From: Corynebacterium marinum DSM 44953
GTDB taxonomy: Bacteria > Actinomycetota > Actinomycetes > Mycobacteriales > Mycobacteriaceae
Assembly (NCBI RefSeq): GCF_000835165.1
Contig: NZ_CP007790.1
Span: 2,418,001-2,482,000 of the forward strand
Length of the DNA stretch: 64,000 bases
Reading direction: 5' to 3'
Part shown: in pieces, positions 63,641-64,000 of the stretch
Layout of the letters: the number at the start of each line of letters is the position of its first letter
Numbering within the stretch: the first letter of the stretch is position 1
Notes under the pieces: model-generated
What the model was told of the DNA's origin: nothing
The model's database searches: none
Seen by the model: the letters and a program-made list of their open reading frames with translations, nothing else
Made by a program: the position numbers and the translations under genes

Positions 63641-63991
63641 ATGGCCCGCCGTGAAATCACCCAGTACTTCGACGACATCGACAATTCCCCCCTCAAGGAC
63701 GATGAAGTGAACACCATTCGTTTCAGCGTCGACGGCAACCACTATGTTCTCGACCTGTCCGAAAAGAATGCCGCGGACTTCCGTTCCGCGGTGGAGCCGT
63801 GGATCTCCGCGGCGCGCCCCGCGCCCGCCACCGGGCCGCAGCGCACGACGAACCGGCAGACCTCATCCGCATCCGCCAAGCGCTCCCGCGCGATCCGTGA
63901 ATGGGCCCGCGCCGAGGGTCTCGAAGTATCCGAGCGCGGTAAGATCCCGGCGCGGATCGTGGACGCCTACAACGAGGCGCAGGGCAAGTAA
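63641..63991 (+). CDS. lsr2: Lsr2-like nucleoid-associated xenogeneic silencer
   Basis: A 116-residue DNA-binding protein. The N-terminal dimerisation domain (1-60) has MARREITQYFDDIDNSPL and IRFSVDGNHYVLDLSEKNA. The C-terminal domain (about 80-114) has SRAIREWARAEGLEVSERGK, containing the RGR/RGK-type AT-hook-like loop that enters the minor groove of AT-rich DNA, and IPARIVDAYNEA. It silences horizontally acquired AT-rich genes and shapes the nucleoid. The ATG at 63641 has AAAGGAG 6 bases away; an upstream in-frame ATG at 63575 has none and would run through the leader hairpin. Confidence 0.96.
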   Translation: MARREITQYFDDIDNSPLKDDEVNTIRFSVDGNHYVLDLSEKNAADFRSAVEPWISAARPAPATGPQRTTNRQTSSASAKRSRAIREWARAEGLEVSERGKIPARIVDAYNEAQGK

Positions 63992-64000
63992 CGCAGCCGA

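Overview
The window is a GC-rich chromosomal segment from a Corynebacterium-type actinobacterium. The evidence is a full set of mycolate and arabinogalactan genes: accD3, pks13, fadD32, two mycolyltransferases, aftB, a ubiA-type DPPR synthase, glfT2 and glf. Many genes also have corynebacterial leaderless promoters, with a TANNNT box 6-7 nt before the start codon. From about 12 kb rightwards the order broadly follows what I recall of C. glutamicum (accD3-pks13-fadD32 ... glf ... serS-farR ... pheA ... lcpB ... pyk2-ldh ... msrA-sodA). I did not identify a species and saw no tRNA, rRNA, CRISPR array or transposase.

Region 1 (1-11.9 kb) is a polysaccharide cluster of the Wzx/Wzy type. On the plus strand it has a priming polyprenyl-phosphate sugar transferase and a GT4 glycosyltransferase. 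On the minus strand, reading leftwards from 11.9 kb, it has a GT4-acetyltransferase fusion, a flippase, a polysaccharide deacetylase, a Wzy-like polymerase, a Wzz-like chain-length protein with an apparently dead kinase-like tail, and a GT4 enzyme. A further GT4 gene on the minus strand is cut by the left edge. A 783-base divergent intergenic region separates it from the priming transferase.

Region 2 (12-34.4 kb) is the mycolic acid and arabinogalactan locus, all on the minus strand. FadD32, Pks13 and AccD3 make the mycolate precursor. The mycolyltransferases load it onto the wall. UbiA, a PAP2 phosphatase and AftB make and use decaprenyl-phosphoarabinose, and Glf with GlfT2 supplies and polymerises galactofuranose. 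Sites resembling SigD promoters lie before pks13 and cmt2. Two tandem ArsC-like genes of equal length interrupt this locus between glfT2 and glf; one has lost the catalytic cysteine.

Region 3 (34.5-53.2 kb) holds conserved housekeeping and envelope genes: a PGRP-type amidase with a C-terminal LGFP-like segment, glpK, a HAD phosphatase, an acyltransferase, serS, a GntR regulator, a Septum_form protein, a small metallopeptidase, a phosphoglycerate mutase-like enzyme, pheA, an amidase, a CPBP protease, an LCP ligase, a DUF5926 protein, glpQ, pyk2 and ldh.

Region 4 (53.2-64 kb) holds a membrane alpha/beta hydrolase, a Tat-exported PhoD phosphatase, a HAD hydrolase, msrA, sodA, a divergent LysR/MFS pair, a RecB-like nuclease, a DUF6474 protein and lsr2. 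A perfect hairpin sits in the lsr2 leader.
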